DNA from: Lutraria lutraria
Lineage: Eukaryota > Mollusca > Bivalvia > Venerida > Mactridae
Assembly: GCA_964023205.1 (NCBI GenBank)
Contig: OZ026841.1
Coordinates: forward strand, 33,804,399-33,868,398
Direction: 5' to 3'
DNA length: 64,000 bases
Of this stretch, positions 11,710 through 24,345 are shown one piece after another. The notes beneath the pieces were generated by a model. That model had not been told where the DNA came from. It ran no database searches and saw nothing but the letters and a program-made list of their open reading frames with translations. Within the stretch, counting starts at the first letter, position 1, and each line of letters begins with the position of its first letter. Position numbers and translations under genes: made by a program.

Positions 11710-12045
11710 TCCCGTCGAGCAAACAAACAAATATATCCTTCCTAAATTGCACACTAGGGTAATTTATGTTAAATGACATTACGATCGCAATGAGTTATCT
11801 GTTCATTACTGTTGTTATACTTATGCATTAGTATAGGTTATATTTATACTAATTTCTTTAATAGTGTCATACTTATACATAAATTTCGTTTATATTAATT
11901 TTATACTACAGCAGTCCAATTATCTTGACACTTAGAGTTATTCCCCCTCATCAAACATATATTCATCTATTTTTTTCTTTTCCTCATACTGTATGTTACA
12001 TACCTGAGAGAATAAAGTTATGTTCTGTTCTGTTCTAATAAAAAA
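11710..12045 (+). mobile_element. Possible LINE/SINE 3' tail with aataaa and (ttctg) repeats
   Basis: Ends 'gagaataaagttatg' followed by 'ttctgttctgttct', a polyadenylation-like signal plus short tandem tail typical of non-LTR 3' ends. The word 'cctaaattgca.actagggt' near 11743 recurs at 25769. No protein-coding remnant is visible here. Confidence 0.35.
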
Positions 12046-12150
12046 TCGTTCTAAACTTTCCTTTCGTCAAGCATGTCAAGTCATGTCGTGGCTACGAAAT
12101 TGACACATGCCTTCATTAGATTTCCATGAGTAACGATGTTGCTAATAATG

Positions 12151-15100
12151 AGAGCATTATATGATAACATCAATGAGTCCTACATACATGTACAGTTTAT
12201 ACAGTGTTATATGATAACATCAATGAGTCCTATATACATGTACAGTTTATACAGTGTTATATGATAACATCAATGAGTCCTACATACATGTACAGTTTAT
12301 ACAGTGTTATATGATAACATCAATGAGTCCTACATACATGTACAGTTTATACAGTGTTATATGATAACATCAATGAGTCCTACATACATGTACAGTTTAT
12401 ACAGTGTTATATGATAACATCAATGAGTCCTACATACATGTACAGTTTATACAGTGTTATATGATAACATCAATGAATCCTACATACATGTACAGTTTAT
12501 ACAGTGTTATATGATAACATCAATGAATCCTACATACATGTACAGTTTATACAGTGTTATATGATAACATCAATGAGTCCTACATACATGTACAGTTTAT
12601 ACAGTGTTATATGATAACATCAATGAGTCCTATATACATGTACAGTTTATACAGTGTTATATGATAACATCAATGAATCCTATATACATGTACAGTTTAT
12701 ACAGTGTTATATGATAACATCAATGAGTCCTACATACATGTACAGTTTATACAGTGTTATATGATAACATCAATGAGTCCTATATACATGTACAGTTTAT
12801 ACAGTGTTATATGATAACATCAATGAGTCCTACATACATGTACAGTTTATACAGTGTTATATGATAACATCAATGAGTCCTACATACATGTACAGTTTAT
12901 ACAGTGTTATATGATAACATCAATGAGTCCTACATACATGTACAGTTTATACAGTGTTATATGATAACATCAATGAGTCCTACATACATGTACAGTTTAT
13001 ACAGTGTTATATGATAACATCAATGAGTCCTACATACATGTACAGTTTATACAGTGTTATATGATAACATCAATGAGTCCTACATACATGTACAGTTTAT
13101 ACAGTGTTATATGATAACATCAATGAGTCCTATATACATGTACAGTTTATACAGTGTTATATGATAACATCAATGAGTCCTATATACATGTACAGTTTAT
13201 ACAGTGTTATATGATAACATCAATGAGTCCTACATACATGTACAGTTTATACAGTGTTATATGATAACATCAATGAGTCCTACATACATGTACAGTTTAT
13301 ACAGTGTTATATGATAACATCAATGAGTCCTATATACATGTACAGTTTATACAGTGTTATATGATAACATCAATGAATCCTACATACATGTACAGTTTAT
13401 ACAGTGTTATATGATAACATCAATGAGTCCTATATACATGTACAGTTTATACAGTGTTATATGATAACATCAATGAGTCCTATATACATGTACAGTTTAT
13501 ACAGTGTTATATGATAACATCAATGAGTCCTATATACATGTACAGTTTATACAGTGTTATATGATAACATCAATGAGTCCTATATACATGTACAGTTTAT
13601 ACAGTGTTATATGATAACATCAATGAATCCTACATACATGTACAGTTTATACAGTGTTATATGATAACATCAATGAGTCCTATATACATGTACAGTTTAT
13701 ACAGTGTTATATGATAACATCAATGAGTCCTATATACATGTACAGTTTATACAGTGTTATATGATAACATCAATGAATCCTACATACATGTACAGTTTAT
13801 ACAGTGTTATATGATAACATCAATGAGTCCTATATACATGTACAGTTTATACAGTGTTATATGATAACATCAATGAGTCCTATATACATGTACAGTTTAT
13901 ACAGTGTTATATGATAACATCAATGAGTCCTATATACATGTACAGTTTATACAGTGTTATATGATAACATCAATGAGTCCTACATACATGTACAGTTTAT
14001 ACAGTGTTATATGATAACATCAATGAGTCCTATATACATGTACAGTTTATACAGTGTTATATGATAACATCAATGAGTCCTACATACATGTACAGTTTAT
14101 ACAGTGTTATATGATAACATCAATGAGTCCTACATACATGTACAGTTTATACAGTGTTATATGATAACATCAATGAGTCCTACATACATGTACAGTTTAT
14201 ACAGTGTTATATGATAACATCAATGAGTCCTACATACATGTACAGTTTATACAGTGTTATATGATAACATCAATGAGTCCTACATACATGTACAGTTTAT
14301 ACAGTGTTATATGATAACATCAATGAGTCCTACATACATGTACAGTTTATACAGTGTTATATGATAACATCAATGAGTCCTACATACATGTACAGTTTAT
14401 ACAGTGTTATATGATAACATCAATGAGTCCTACATACATTGTACAGTTTATACAGTGTTATATGATAACATCAATGAGTCCTACATACATGTACAGTTTA
14501 TACCGTGTTATATGATAACATCAATGAGTCCTACATACATGTACAGTTTATACAGTGTTATATGATAACATCAATGAGTCCTACATACATGTACAGTTTA
14601 TACAGTGTTATATGATAACATCAATGAGTCCTACATACATTGTACAGTTTATACAGTGTTATATGATAACATCAATGAGTCCTACATACATGTACAGTTT
14701 ATACAGTGTTATATGATAACATCAATGAGTCCTACATACATGTACAGTTTATACAGTGTTATATGATAACATCAATGAGTCCTACATACATGTACAGTTT
14801 ATACCGTGTTATATGATAACATCAATGAGTCCTACATACATGTACAGTTTATACAGTGTTATATGATAACATCAATGAGTCCTACATACATGTACAGTTT
14901 ATATACAGTGTTATATGATAACATCAATGAGTCCTATATACATGTACAGTTTATACCGTGTTATATGATAACATCAATGAGTGCTACATACATGTACAGT
15001 TTATACAGTGTTATATGATAACATCAATGAGTCCTACATACATGTACAGTTTATATAGTGTTATATGATAACATCAATGAGTCCTACATACATGTACAGT

Positions 15101-17575
15101 TTATACAGTGTTATATGATAACATCAATGAGTCCTACATACATGTACAGTTTATACAGTGTTATATGATAACATCAATGAGTCCTACATACATGTACAGT
15201 TTATATACAGTGTTATATGATAACATCAATGAGTCCTATATACATGTACAGTTTATACCGTGTTATATGATAACATCAATGAGTGCTACATACATGTACA
15301 GTTTATACAGTGTTATATGATAACATCAATGAGTCCTACATACATGTACAGTTTATACAGTGTTATATGATAACATCAATGAGTCCTACATACATGTACA
15401 GTTTATACAGTGTTATATGATAACATCAATGAGTGCTACATACATGTACAGTTTATATACAGTGTTATATGATAACATCAATGAGTCCTATATACATGTA
15501 CAGTTTATACAGTGTTACATGATAACATCAATGAGTCCTACATACATGTACAGTTTATACAGTGTTATATGATAACATCAATGAGTCCTACATACATGTA
15601 CAGTTTATACAGTGTTATATGATAACATCAATGAGTGCTACATACATGTACAGTTTATATACAGTGTTACATGATAACATCAATGAGTCCTATATACATG
15701 TACAGTTTATACCGTGTTATATGATAACATCAATGAGTGCTACATACATGTACAGTTTATATACAGTGTTATATGATAACATCAATGAGTCCTACATACA
15801 TGTACAGTTTATACCGTGTTATATGATAACATCAATGAGTCCTACATACATGTACAGTTTATACAGTGTTATATGATAACATCAATGAGTCCTACATACA
15901 TGTACAGTTTATACAGTGTTATATGATAACATCAATGAGTCCTACATACATTGTACAGTTTATACAGTGTTATATGATAACATCAATGAGTCCTACATAC
16001 ATGTACAGTTTATACAGTGTTATATGATAACATCAATGAGTCCTACATACATTGTACAGTTTATACAGTGTTATATGATAACATCAATGAGTCCTACATA
16101 CATGTACAGTTTATACAGTGTTATATGATAACATCAATGAGTCCTACATACATGTACAGTTTATACAGTGTTATATGATAACATCAATGAGTCCTACATA
16201 CATGTACAGTTTATACAGTGTTATATGATAACATCAATGAGTCCTACATACATTGTACAGTTTATACAGTGTTATATGATAACATCAATGAGTCCTACAT
16301 ACATGTACAGTTTATACAGTGTTATATGATAACATCAATGAGTCCTACATACATGTACAGTTTATACAGTGTTATATGATAACATCAATGAGTCCTACAT
16401 ACATGTACAGTTTATACAGTGTTATATGATAACATCAATGAGTCCTACATACATGTACAGTTTATACAGTGTTATATGATAACATCAATGAGTCCTACAT
16501 ACATGTACAGTTTATACAGTGTTATATGATAACATCAATGAGTCCTACATACATGTACAGTTTATACAGTGTTATATGATAACATCAATGAGTCCTACAT
16601 ACATGTACAGTTTATACAGTGTTATATGATAACATCAATGAGTCCTACATACATGTACAGTTTATACAGTGTTATATGATAACATCAATGAGTCCTACAT
16701 ACATGTACAGTTTATACAGTGTTATATGATAACATCAATGAGTCCTACATACATGTACAGTTTATACAGTGTTATATGATAACATCAATGAGTCCTACAT
16801 ACATGTACAGTTTATACAGTGTTATATGATAACATCAATGAGTCCTACATACATGTACAGTTTATACAGTGTTATATGATAACATCAATGAGTCCTACAT
16901 ACATGTACAGTTTATACAGTGTTATATGATAACATCAATGAGTCCTACATACATGTACAGTTTATACAGTGTTATATGATAACATCAATGAGTCCTACAT
17001 ACATGTACAGTTTATACAGTGTTATATGATAACATCAATGAGTCCTACATACATGTACAGTTTATACAGTGTTATATGATAACATCAATGAGTCCTACAT
17101 ACATGTACAGTTTATACAGTGTTATATGATAACATCAATGAGTCCTACATACATGTACAGTTTATACAGTGTTATATGATAACATCAATGAGTCCTACAT
17201 ACATGTACAGTTTATACAGTGTTACATGATAACATCAATGAGTCCTACATACATGTACAGTTTATACAGTGTTATATGATAACATCAATGAGTCCTACAT
17301 ACATGTACAGTTTATACAGTGTTATATGATAACATCAATGAGTCCTACATACATGTACAGTTTATACAGTGTTATATGATAACATCAATGAGTCCTACAT
17401 ACATGTACAGTTTATACAGTGTTACATGATAACATCAATGAGTCCTACATACATGTACAGTTTATACAGTGTTACATGATAACATCAATGAGTCCTACAT
17501 ACATGTACAGTTTATACAGTGTTATATGATAACATCAATGAGTCCTACATACATGTACAGTTTATACAGTGTTAC
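12151..17575. repeat. 50-bp tandem repeat array (about 108 copies)
   Basis: Near-identical 50-bp units contain 'gttatatgataac' (5-bp arms around atg), 'atcaatgagtcc' and the palindrome 'tacatgta'. Frequent single-base variants are cctaca/cctata and gagtcc/gaatcc. The middle third (about 14430-16260) carries 51- and 52-bp length variants and gtgctac or ccgtgt variants. Both flanks of that zone are very homogeneous. The 70-104 codon frames inside it are by-products of the repeat, shifting frame as length variants occur. Confidence 0.97.
14880..15320. repeat. Higher-order block (302-bp period) inside the 50-bp array
   Basis: The variant series 'ttatatacagtg', 'cctatata', 'ataccgtg', 'gtgctac' occurs at about 14898-14986 and again about 302 bp later (15200-15288), with partial versions at about 15430-15740. 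The shared rare variants show that multi-unit blocks were duplicated together. Confidence 0.8.
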
Positions 17576-17579
17576 ATTC

Positions 17580-18595
17580 ATTGAAGACACCCATACACAT
17601 CCTTCTCGTAGCGCTGTCACACTACAATGTATATTTAGGGATCCATTTGAATATAGCTCCTCGGCGTATAGTAGCTCTGTTTGGTGAATGGCTCTCTTTC
17701 CATTGAGGAGCTGTACATGGAAATAAATATGTATCAAGTCGAATCAAGCTCGCATACACATTTATCAAAATGATGATAAAAAGGATGTCAACGAAAACCA
17801 GTTACATGACTTAGTCATTTGACCAAAATGGTACAGTAAGAGTTATATTATAATATTCGATATAACAATTGTCACAATTGTCTTAAGATAAAGCCAGGAC
17901 GGAAAACAGACAGAACGACAGCATTTTCACATATTTTGATTTTGTGAGATTTTCTCTTTGTTTTTTTTTAGACCCATACCGGTGTTTATATTGGATGGGA
18001 CTATAGGTTAACCGTTCGTTTGTCCGTACGCACCCAGGTGACATTATGGGGTTAGGGTTAGGGTAAGTACAAGTTGTCATTATGGAGTTCCAGTACGTAC
18101 AAACCGACGTTGTGGGGAAAATTTGTGCTTATGGGGTGCAAAAATGTTGCTTGTGGGGTTTTGGAGAAACTTGCCTCAAATGTTCACCTCATTGAGACGA
18201 TGTGCAGAGTGCATGTTTCGTAAGGCTCAAGGTCAAGGTCACACTTAGTGGTCAAATTTGGCTGATTTCGTGTCCGCTCTGTATCTCTTTAAGCCTGTAT
18301 CTGTGCTCGTGAAATTCCGTAGTTAAATGGAAAAAAATGCATATTCATGCACGAAAAGTACCCCAAAATAATGTTTTTATTGTATCAAAATACACCTTCG
18401 GGCGTATATTGTTCTGCCTTGCCATGCTTTGTTTTGACATTTGACGTATATATAAGCGAGTTACAGGTTTGTTTCTGATTAACAATATTTAGGTCTTGAA
18501 GCACTTCATTGTAAAAAAGCTCATAGAGATGAAAAAGATGATCCCAAAATTACAATATCGCCAATAATTAATTTATGGGGTTGTAGAATAAGCTG
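17580..18595. other. No gene seen; repeat-like fragments
   Basis: Contains a two-copy TTAGGG stretch near 18047-18062 and an 'aaggtcaaggtcac' motif near 18229. Both resemble dispersed mollusc repeat sequence rather than genes. Confidence 0.45.
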
Positions 18596-18599
18596 ACAA

Positions 18600-20840
18600 G
18601 GACGTCTTAAGACAAGAGTTGATTGTAGTTGGCAGGTATTTGAGGTTAACAATAGACTGTAGACAATTATAGCTAATTGTTGTATGGTATAGTTGACATT
18701 CACAAGTTACTGAAGACGAGAGATGTATGTTGTTTGTTGTGTTTGAGGTTTATAAGTTACTGTACATAGATGAGAGATAGTCGGTGATGGTGGTATTATA
18801 TTATGTTTACAAGTTGATTTCCAATCTCTCAGTTCATACAAGTATGAGAACATGAGTATTTACATAATATACAAGTACAAGTGTAAAAGGTTAATTAGTA
18901 ACATAATAACATAACTAATTTTCTTGTTAGTTGTGTACAAAATATATAATCAAGTTTTAGCAAATGTTAAACACACACACACATTGTATATTGCAAAAAT
19001 GAAAGAAGAACATTGACATACATATGACAAGTATAAGTTACTGTAGCAGTCTTCACGAAAAACGTTTCAAGCACTGGTCATACCATACGGTCCAGTGAAA
19101 ATATAAACTAGACCGAATGAACTTTAAGTGAACCAAAAAGAGTACATACAAAATTTCATATAATTTGGCTAGAAAACATATTTTTCGAGAGTGAATTTTT
19201 TTTATCATTAAAAAAAATGCTGGACCGTCAGACCACTGATCTTTTCAAATTTACTGGACCTATGGCCATTTTGTAGGACTCGGTCCAAGGTCCGGTGATG
19301 AATTCGGATACTGCTGGAGAAGGGATGTGTCTGTACTTGAGAGGTATTTGATGTTAACAAGTTACTGTAAACGAGAGGTGGTTGTTGTTGGGCGGTATTT
19401 GATGTTAACAAGTTACTGTAAACGAGAGGTGGTTGTTGTTGGGCGGTATTTTATGTTAACAAGTTACTGTAAACGAGAGGTGGTTGTTGTTGGGCTGTAT
19501 TTGATGTTAACAAGTTACTGTAAACGAGAGGTGGTTATTGATGGGCTGTATTTGATGTTAACAAGTTACTGTAAACGAGAGGTGGTTATTGTTGGGCTGT
19601 ATTTGATGTTAACAAGTTACTGTAAACGAGAGGTGGTTATTGTTGGGCTGTATTTGATGTTAACAAGTTACTGTAAACGAGAGGTGGTTATTGTTGGGCT
19701 GTATTTGATGTTAACAAGTTACTGTAAACGAGAGGTGGTTGTTGTTGGGCTGTATTTGATGTTAACAAGTTACTGTAAACGAGAGGTGGTTGTTGTTGGG
19801 CTGTATTTGATGTTAACAAGTTACTGTAAACGAGAGGTGGTTATTGTTGGGCTGTATTTGATGTTAACAAGTTACTGTAAACGAGAGGTGGTTGTTGTTG
19901 GGCTGTATTTGATGTTAACAAGTTACTGTAAACGAGAGGTGGTTATTGTTGGGCTGTATTTGATGTTAACAAGTTACTGTAAACGAGAGGTGGTTATTGT
20001 TGGGCTGTATTTGATGTTAACAAGTTACTGTAAACGAGAGGTGGTTGTTGTTGGGCTGTATTTGATGTTAACAAGTTACTGTAAACGAGAGGTGGTTATT
20101 GTTGGGCTGTATTTGATGTTAACAAGTTACTGTAAACGAGAGGTGGTTGTTGTTGGGCTGTATTTGATGTTAACAAGTTACTGTAAACGAGAGGTGGTTG
20201 TTGTTGGGCTGTATTTGATGTTAACAAGTTACTGTAAACGAGAGGTGGTTATTGTTGGGCTGTATTTGATGTTAACAAGTTACTGTAAACAAGAGGTGGT
20301 TGTTGTTGGGCTGTATTTGATGTTAACAAGTTACTGTAAACGAGAGGTGGTTATTGTTGGGCTGTATTTGATGTTAACAAGTTACTGTAAACGAGAGGTG
20401 GTTGTTGTTGGGCGGTATTTGAGGTTTACAAGCTAATGTATACGAGCGAGAGGTGACTGTATATGAGAGGTGATTGTAGTTGTGAAGTATTTAAGGTTTA
20501 CAAATTATTAGAGATGAGAGGTGACTGTTGTTGGAAATTAGGTGGGATTTACAAGTTACCATGGTTGCGAGGTGGTTATTATTGGGAATTAGCTGACATA
20601 TGCAGGTTGGTGTTATTGACAGACAGTTTCAACTGAGATTTTGCTGAGGAATGCAGGTTGCTGATTTGAAGAGATAGTTGATGCTGGCTGATATTGGCTG
20701 GTTGTTGTCGTGATTTAGCTGAAGTAAGCAGTGTACTGTACATAATTGACAGGTGTCTGGGGTACGTAAGTTAAGGTAAGTAGGACAAAGCCGAGATTTG
20801 CAAGTTGCTGTAGGGAGGTAGCTGCAGTTTGCAGATTTAT
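18600..20840. repeat. 51-bp tandem repeat array 1 with degenerate flanks
   Basis: The core 19338-20450 holds about 21 near-identical 51-bp units with 'gatgttaacaagttactg', 'taaacgagaggtgg' and 'ttgttgttggg', alternating gttgtt/gttatt. Degenerate relatives ('caagttactg', 'gagaggtg') lie at about 18610-18800 and 20430-20840. Because 51 is divisible by three, a 369-codon plus frame of 17-residue repeats stays open, starting at GTG. It has no upstream exon or signal, and the homologous array at 23220 is open in a different frame. I therefore treat it as non-coding. Confidence 0.93.
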
Positions 20841-20844
20841 ACTA

Positions 20845-21135
20845 TGAAAATATGTTAGAAAGGTTTAATTTGAATATAATATGTAAGTGTACGCAGTAGA
20901 CGCCATGACATAGGTTCAAAACAATGTTTTCATCAGTAAACAATGATTGTCATATGAGTGATATAGGGCTGTCTTGGACCTCTTGTTTGATTATTTTTTT
21001 AATTTAAACTTATTCATTTTACATTGATTGTAGAGTAAGTTCTTACAACTTAAACTTACTACTCTCGATGACTGCTTCCTGGGTTCTGACGAGTACTAGC
21101 GCCGAAAGAAGGGATTGTGAAGATTTTGGTCAAAT
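20845..21135. other. No gene seen
   Basis: Nothing recognisable between the 51-bp repeat field and the tRNA-like sequence at 21139. Confidence 0.4.
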
Positions 21136-21138
21136 TTC

Positions 21139-21211
21139 GCCACTGACGGGATTCGAACCCGCAACCTCCCTCTAGGAGACCGATGCTTTATCCCTACACC
21201 ACTGCTCCTCC
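21139..21211 (-). repeat. tRNA-derived sequence (SINE head or tRNA pseudogene)
   Basis: The minus strand carries an A-box-like 'agtggtgtagggataaagc' and a perfect T-arm, gcggg-ttcgaat-cccgt. The 5' and 3' ends do not pair as a 7-bp acceptor stem, and the anticodon arm pairs poorly. It is therefore not a functional tRNA but a tRNA-derived SINE head or pseudogene. Confidence 0.6.
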
Positions 21212-21214
21212 CTT

Positions 21215-23215
21215 GTTTGATTAGTAAATCCAATCCACCCACCAACCGACTTGAATATCCCACGTCGAGAAAAAAGAACAGTATCATGTTTATAAGGCAG
21301 CTGTTGGTGTTTTCAAATCAATTAAAACGGGATATATAAAAAAATCAGTTCTGTCAGAACCAAAAGTTAAGATTCGATTGATGATACTTGGTAGATGTGT
21401 ATTAGATAATATCAAAAATATCAAACAACTCCAGGCCAAAAATGTTGCAAACCAAAATGTAAATTAATATTGTTTGATCTTATAGTTTCCTCAATAGGAA
21501 GAGTCAGTTTTGTCCTAAGGTAATGAAGACATTGTTTATTGTTCAATCCCGTCCAACTGGAAAGGTGCCCTTCTCTATAATGCTGACAACAAACACACAT
21601 TCAACATAACTTTTGTACAGTTTTTTAATAATTTTGATAATGTTTATTATAATAAATGAATCATGTGAGGATCGCTCGAGTCAGTAATGTCGTTTCCTCC
21701 CTAGTTAAAACTCTCAGTCTAACCTCATATACAAGGGCCACCATCGGGAAAGACATAATGTGGCCTTTATTGACATGTGGACTTTTATTGGAGGTATCTA
21801 TGTTGTACATGATCAATGACGTTTTTTAGAAATAAACATGGTTTCCATGACATACCTAGGTCTATAATGTAGTAATTGTTCAAACATACGGTCAAACTGT
21901 CTCGTTGTTGACATTCCTGATACACCAAAGAACATGACTGTGATGCTGAAGAAATTAATTTTAATTTGCCATGTGTGAAACAGTTCAGTCTGGAAATATA
22001 ACTGTCACTGAAAAGTGCATAACGATTCATATTGAATTATGTTTTAAATCAAAGGATGTTCATGTTCTCTCACATGTACTATATATCATAATATTCTGAA
22101 ACGACAATATTTACACCAAAGTGTTAGCTTGGACCAATATATATCATAGTTAGATTGTCACGATGTTGGATAATTGCAGTGTCACAAGACTTGATTAAAT
22201 TACTAGCTCGAAAAGTTAAGGTAAAGCAGACAGACAGAAAAACAGACCACTTTACGGGTACAATATGAGAATTTTCTAGTCCGGTAGACTAGTTTTCTAG
22301 TAGTAAACATACAAATAAATGTACAATTCCATACAATTTCAAATTTCTGTATAACATGAAGCAATAAACATAAACATAATATGTGACACTGCAATAATCC
22401 AAAAATGCATGTTCAGATTAATTATGCTGACACTAGCCTGACAGACTATTGTCTGATTATAATTATACAAATAATCTTTTCAGCCATTTATGTAACTTTG
22501 GGGTATGAAGCTGTAAATGTGAATTAAATTTTAATTGAAACGCACAATTCAGTAACCTAGATGTAGCCATGAACATATGCATGGACGAGTTGGTCCTGGA
22601 TCTTGTGCAGTTCAGACAGTGGCAGTGATAGAAATCTGTGAGTCTCTTGTACTGTGAAAGTACCATCAATTTGGATTTGTTAAACACCATTTCTGTGCAG
22701 CAACGTATCTCAGTTATGTGTAGCACGACTCATTACCAACCAACTTATAATGTATTTTCTAATTAAATGCCAACGTCAGTAAATACTACATAATGTTTTT
22801 CCCAATCATGGCTTTTGTTCACATGTTTGAATGTATATTGTTTAAACGTAGTAAAACAATCTTTACGTATATTTATCAATTCTATTTAGTTGTAAGTGTT
22901 TATATGATAACATGTTTAACAGTAGGTTTAATATTATGTTGAGTTTCTTCATTATAACGTACATACTTTTTATTATGTATATTATTTATTTCATGTGGTT
23001 GTTGTATTAGTAATATGATAATTTTGGTATATTACATCGAATCTAATTCTTAATTCAGTGCAGAGCTAATGTGCTTTTAATTTGTCAAGTGTTTATTTGT
23101 TAGTATGTTTCAGTATGCTAATGATCTATTATTGTTTTGTATCTTGCTATTGTTTCATAATTAGTTGTGCTGTGTCCCGTTCTCCCTTTATCACCACTCT
23201 CCACCACCCAGTATG
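21215..23215. other. No gene seen
   Basis: Two kilobases of AT-rich sequence. Short minus frames at 21785-22030 and 22463-22726 show no motif, and no repeat shared with the rest of the window was noticed. Confidence 0.4.
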
Positions 23216-23219
23216 AAAT

Positions 23220-23770
23220 TAGGAGAAGGCTGTAGTTGGGAGGTAATTGAGGTTTATAAGTTACTGTATAGGATAGAAGGATGTAGTTGGGAGGTATTTG
23301 AGGTTTATAAGTTACTGTATAGGATAGAAGGATGTAGTTGGGAGGTATTTGAGGTTTATAAGTTACTGTATAGGATAGAAGGCTGTAGTTGGGAGGTATT
23401 TGAGGTTTATAAGTTACTGTATAGGATAGAAGGATGTAGGTGGGAGGTATTTGAGGTTTATAAGTTATTGTATAGGATAGAAGGATGTAGTTGGGAGGTA
23501 TTTGAGGTTTATACGTTACTGTATAGGATAGAAGGCTGTAGTGGGGAGGTATTTGAGGTTTATAAGTTACTGTATAGGATAGAAGGATGTAGTTGGGAGG
23601 TATTTGAGGTTTATAAGTTAATGTATACGAGAGAAGGCTGTAGTTGGGAGGTAGTTGAGGTTTATATGTTAATGTATAGGATAGAAGGCTGTAGTTGGGA
23701 GGTATTTGAGGCTTATAGGTTTGTGTATAGGAGAGACGACTGTAGTTGGGAAGCGTTTCTGAAATCGGAT
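23220..23770. repeat. 51-bp tandem repeat array 2 (about 11 copies)
   Basis: Units contain 'gtagttgggaggtatttgag', 'gtttataagttactg' and 'tataggatagaagg'. These align position by position with array 1 ('ttgttgggctgtatttgatg', 'aacaagttactg', 'taaacgagaggtgg'). A 204-codon frame with a 17-residue repeat (ending G-C-S-W) is open, but in a different register from array 1. Each array has a stop in the other's frame. Non-coding is the simpler reading. Confidence 0.92.
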
Positions 23771-23904
23771 GTTAATTAACGAACATTCTTGATAAACTAG
23801 ATTTAAGTCGCCAGTTCACTGTCCGGGACTTCGAAGTAACTTCAACAAAAAAAAGCAGGAAAAAACGATTATTGTGTATTTTTGTTAAAATTATGGAAGT
23901 CGCT

Positions 23905-24345
23905 ATCTGTAAATATTCAAAGGGCGACAACCCAGTCGAATACTTTATGATAAATGTTCTAGTTACTTCCTCTCAATCGGTTTTTGTGATATGAAATCAA
24001 CTTTTACGAATTTGTTACGTATTGTTATTTTAATACGGCTTTTACAAGATCTTAAATATCGAACAAAAGGAAGAATGTATGACGTTGGCTTTACATGGAT
24101 GGGTTCGTGAAGCACGTTTTTAGCATGAGTTCACAAAATGTGTTGACAGAAAAATGGTTCGTATTGATATAGAACAATGGCTCATGCAAACGTAATATGA
24201 AATCTTTTATGTTTTGTATGTTACTCAAATCAATTTCTATGATGTCAAACATATACTTTGTTACAAATTCGTGTAACTCAAAAGGTGGACAAAAAGTGAA
24301 CACGCTAGTTATGTGCGATGTTTTATCAATACATGTACACATCAC
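23905..24345 (+). repeat. Dispersed repeat family R1, copy C
   Basis: Shares with copy B 'caaagggcgac', 'tacttcctctcaatcgg', 'aaggaagaatgt', 'gttcgtgaagcacgttttta', 'atgtcaaacatac' and 'gtgaacacgctagttatgtg'. Like copy B it runs straight into an inverted-repeat element, starting at the shared word 'cacaggt'. Confidence 0.75.

Noticed and set aside
12151..17575. Hammerhead ribozyme in the tandem units
   Set aside because: The core CTGATGA and GAAA motifs with a connecting stem were not found; 'caatgagtcc' is only a partial resemblance. The 1,076-bp unit also lacks a convincing core.
14806..17687. 70-104 codon frames in the 50-bp array
   Set aside because: They change frame with each 50-bp unit and arise only from the tandem structure.
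18040..18065. Telomeric repeat
   Set aside because: Only two TTAGGG copies embedded in a repeat-like sequence; too short for a telomere or a meaningful interstitial block.
19327..20436. 369-codon repeat protein
   Set aside because: The frame starts at GTG and follows a 51-bp repeat; the homologous array at 23220 is open in a different register.
21139..21211. Functional tRNA gene
   Set aside because: The T-arm is perfect but the acceptor ends do not pair and the anticodon arm is poor.
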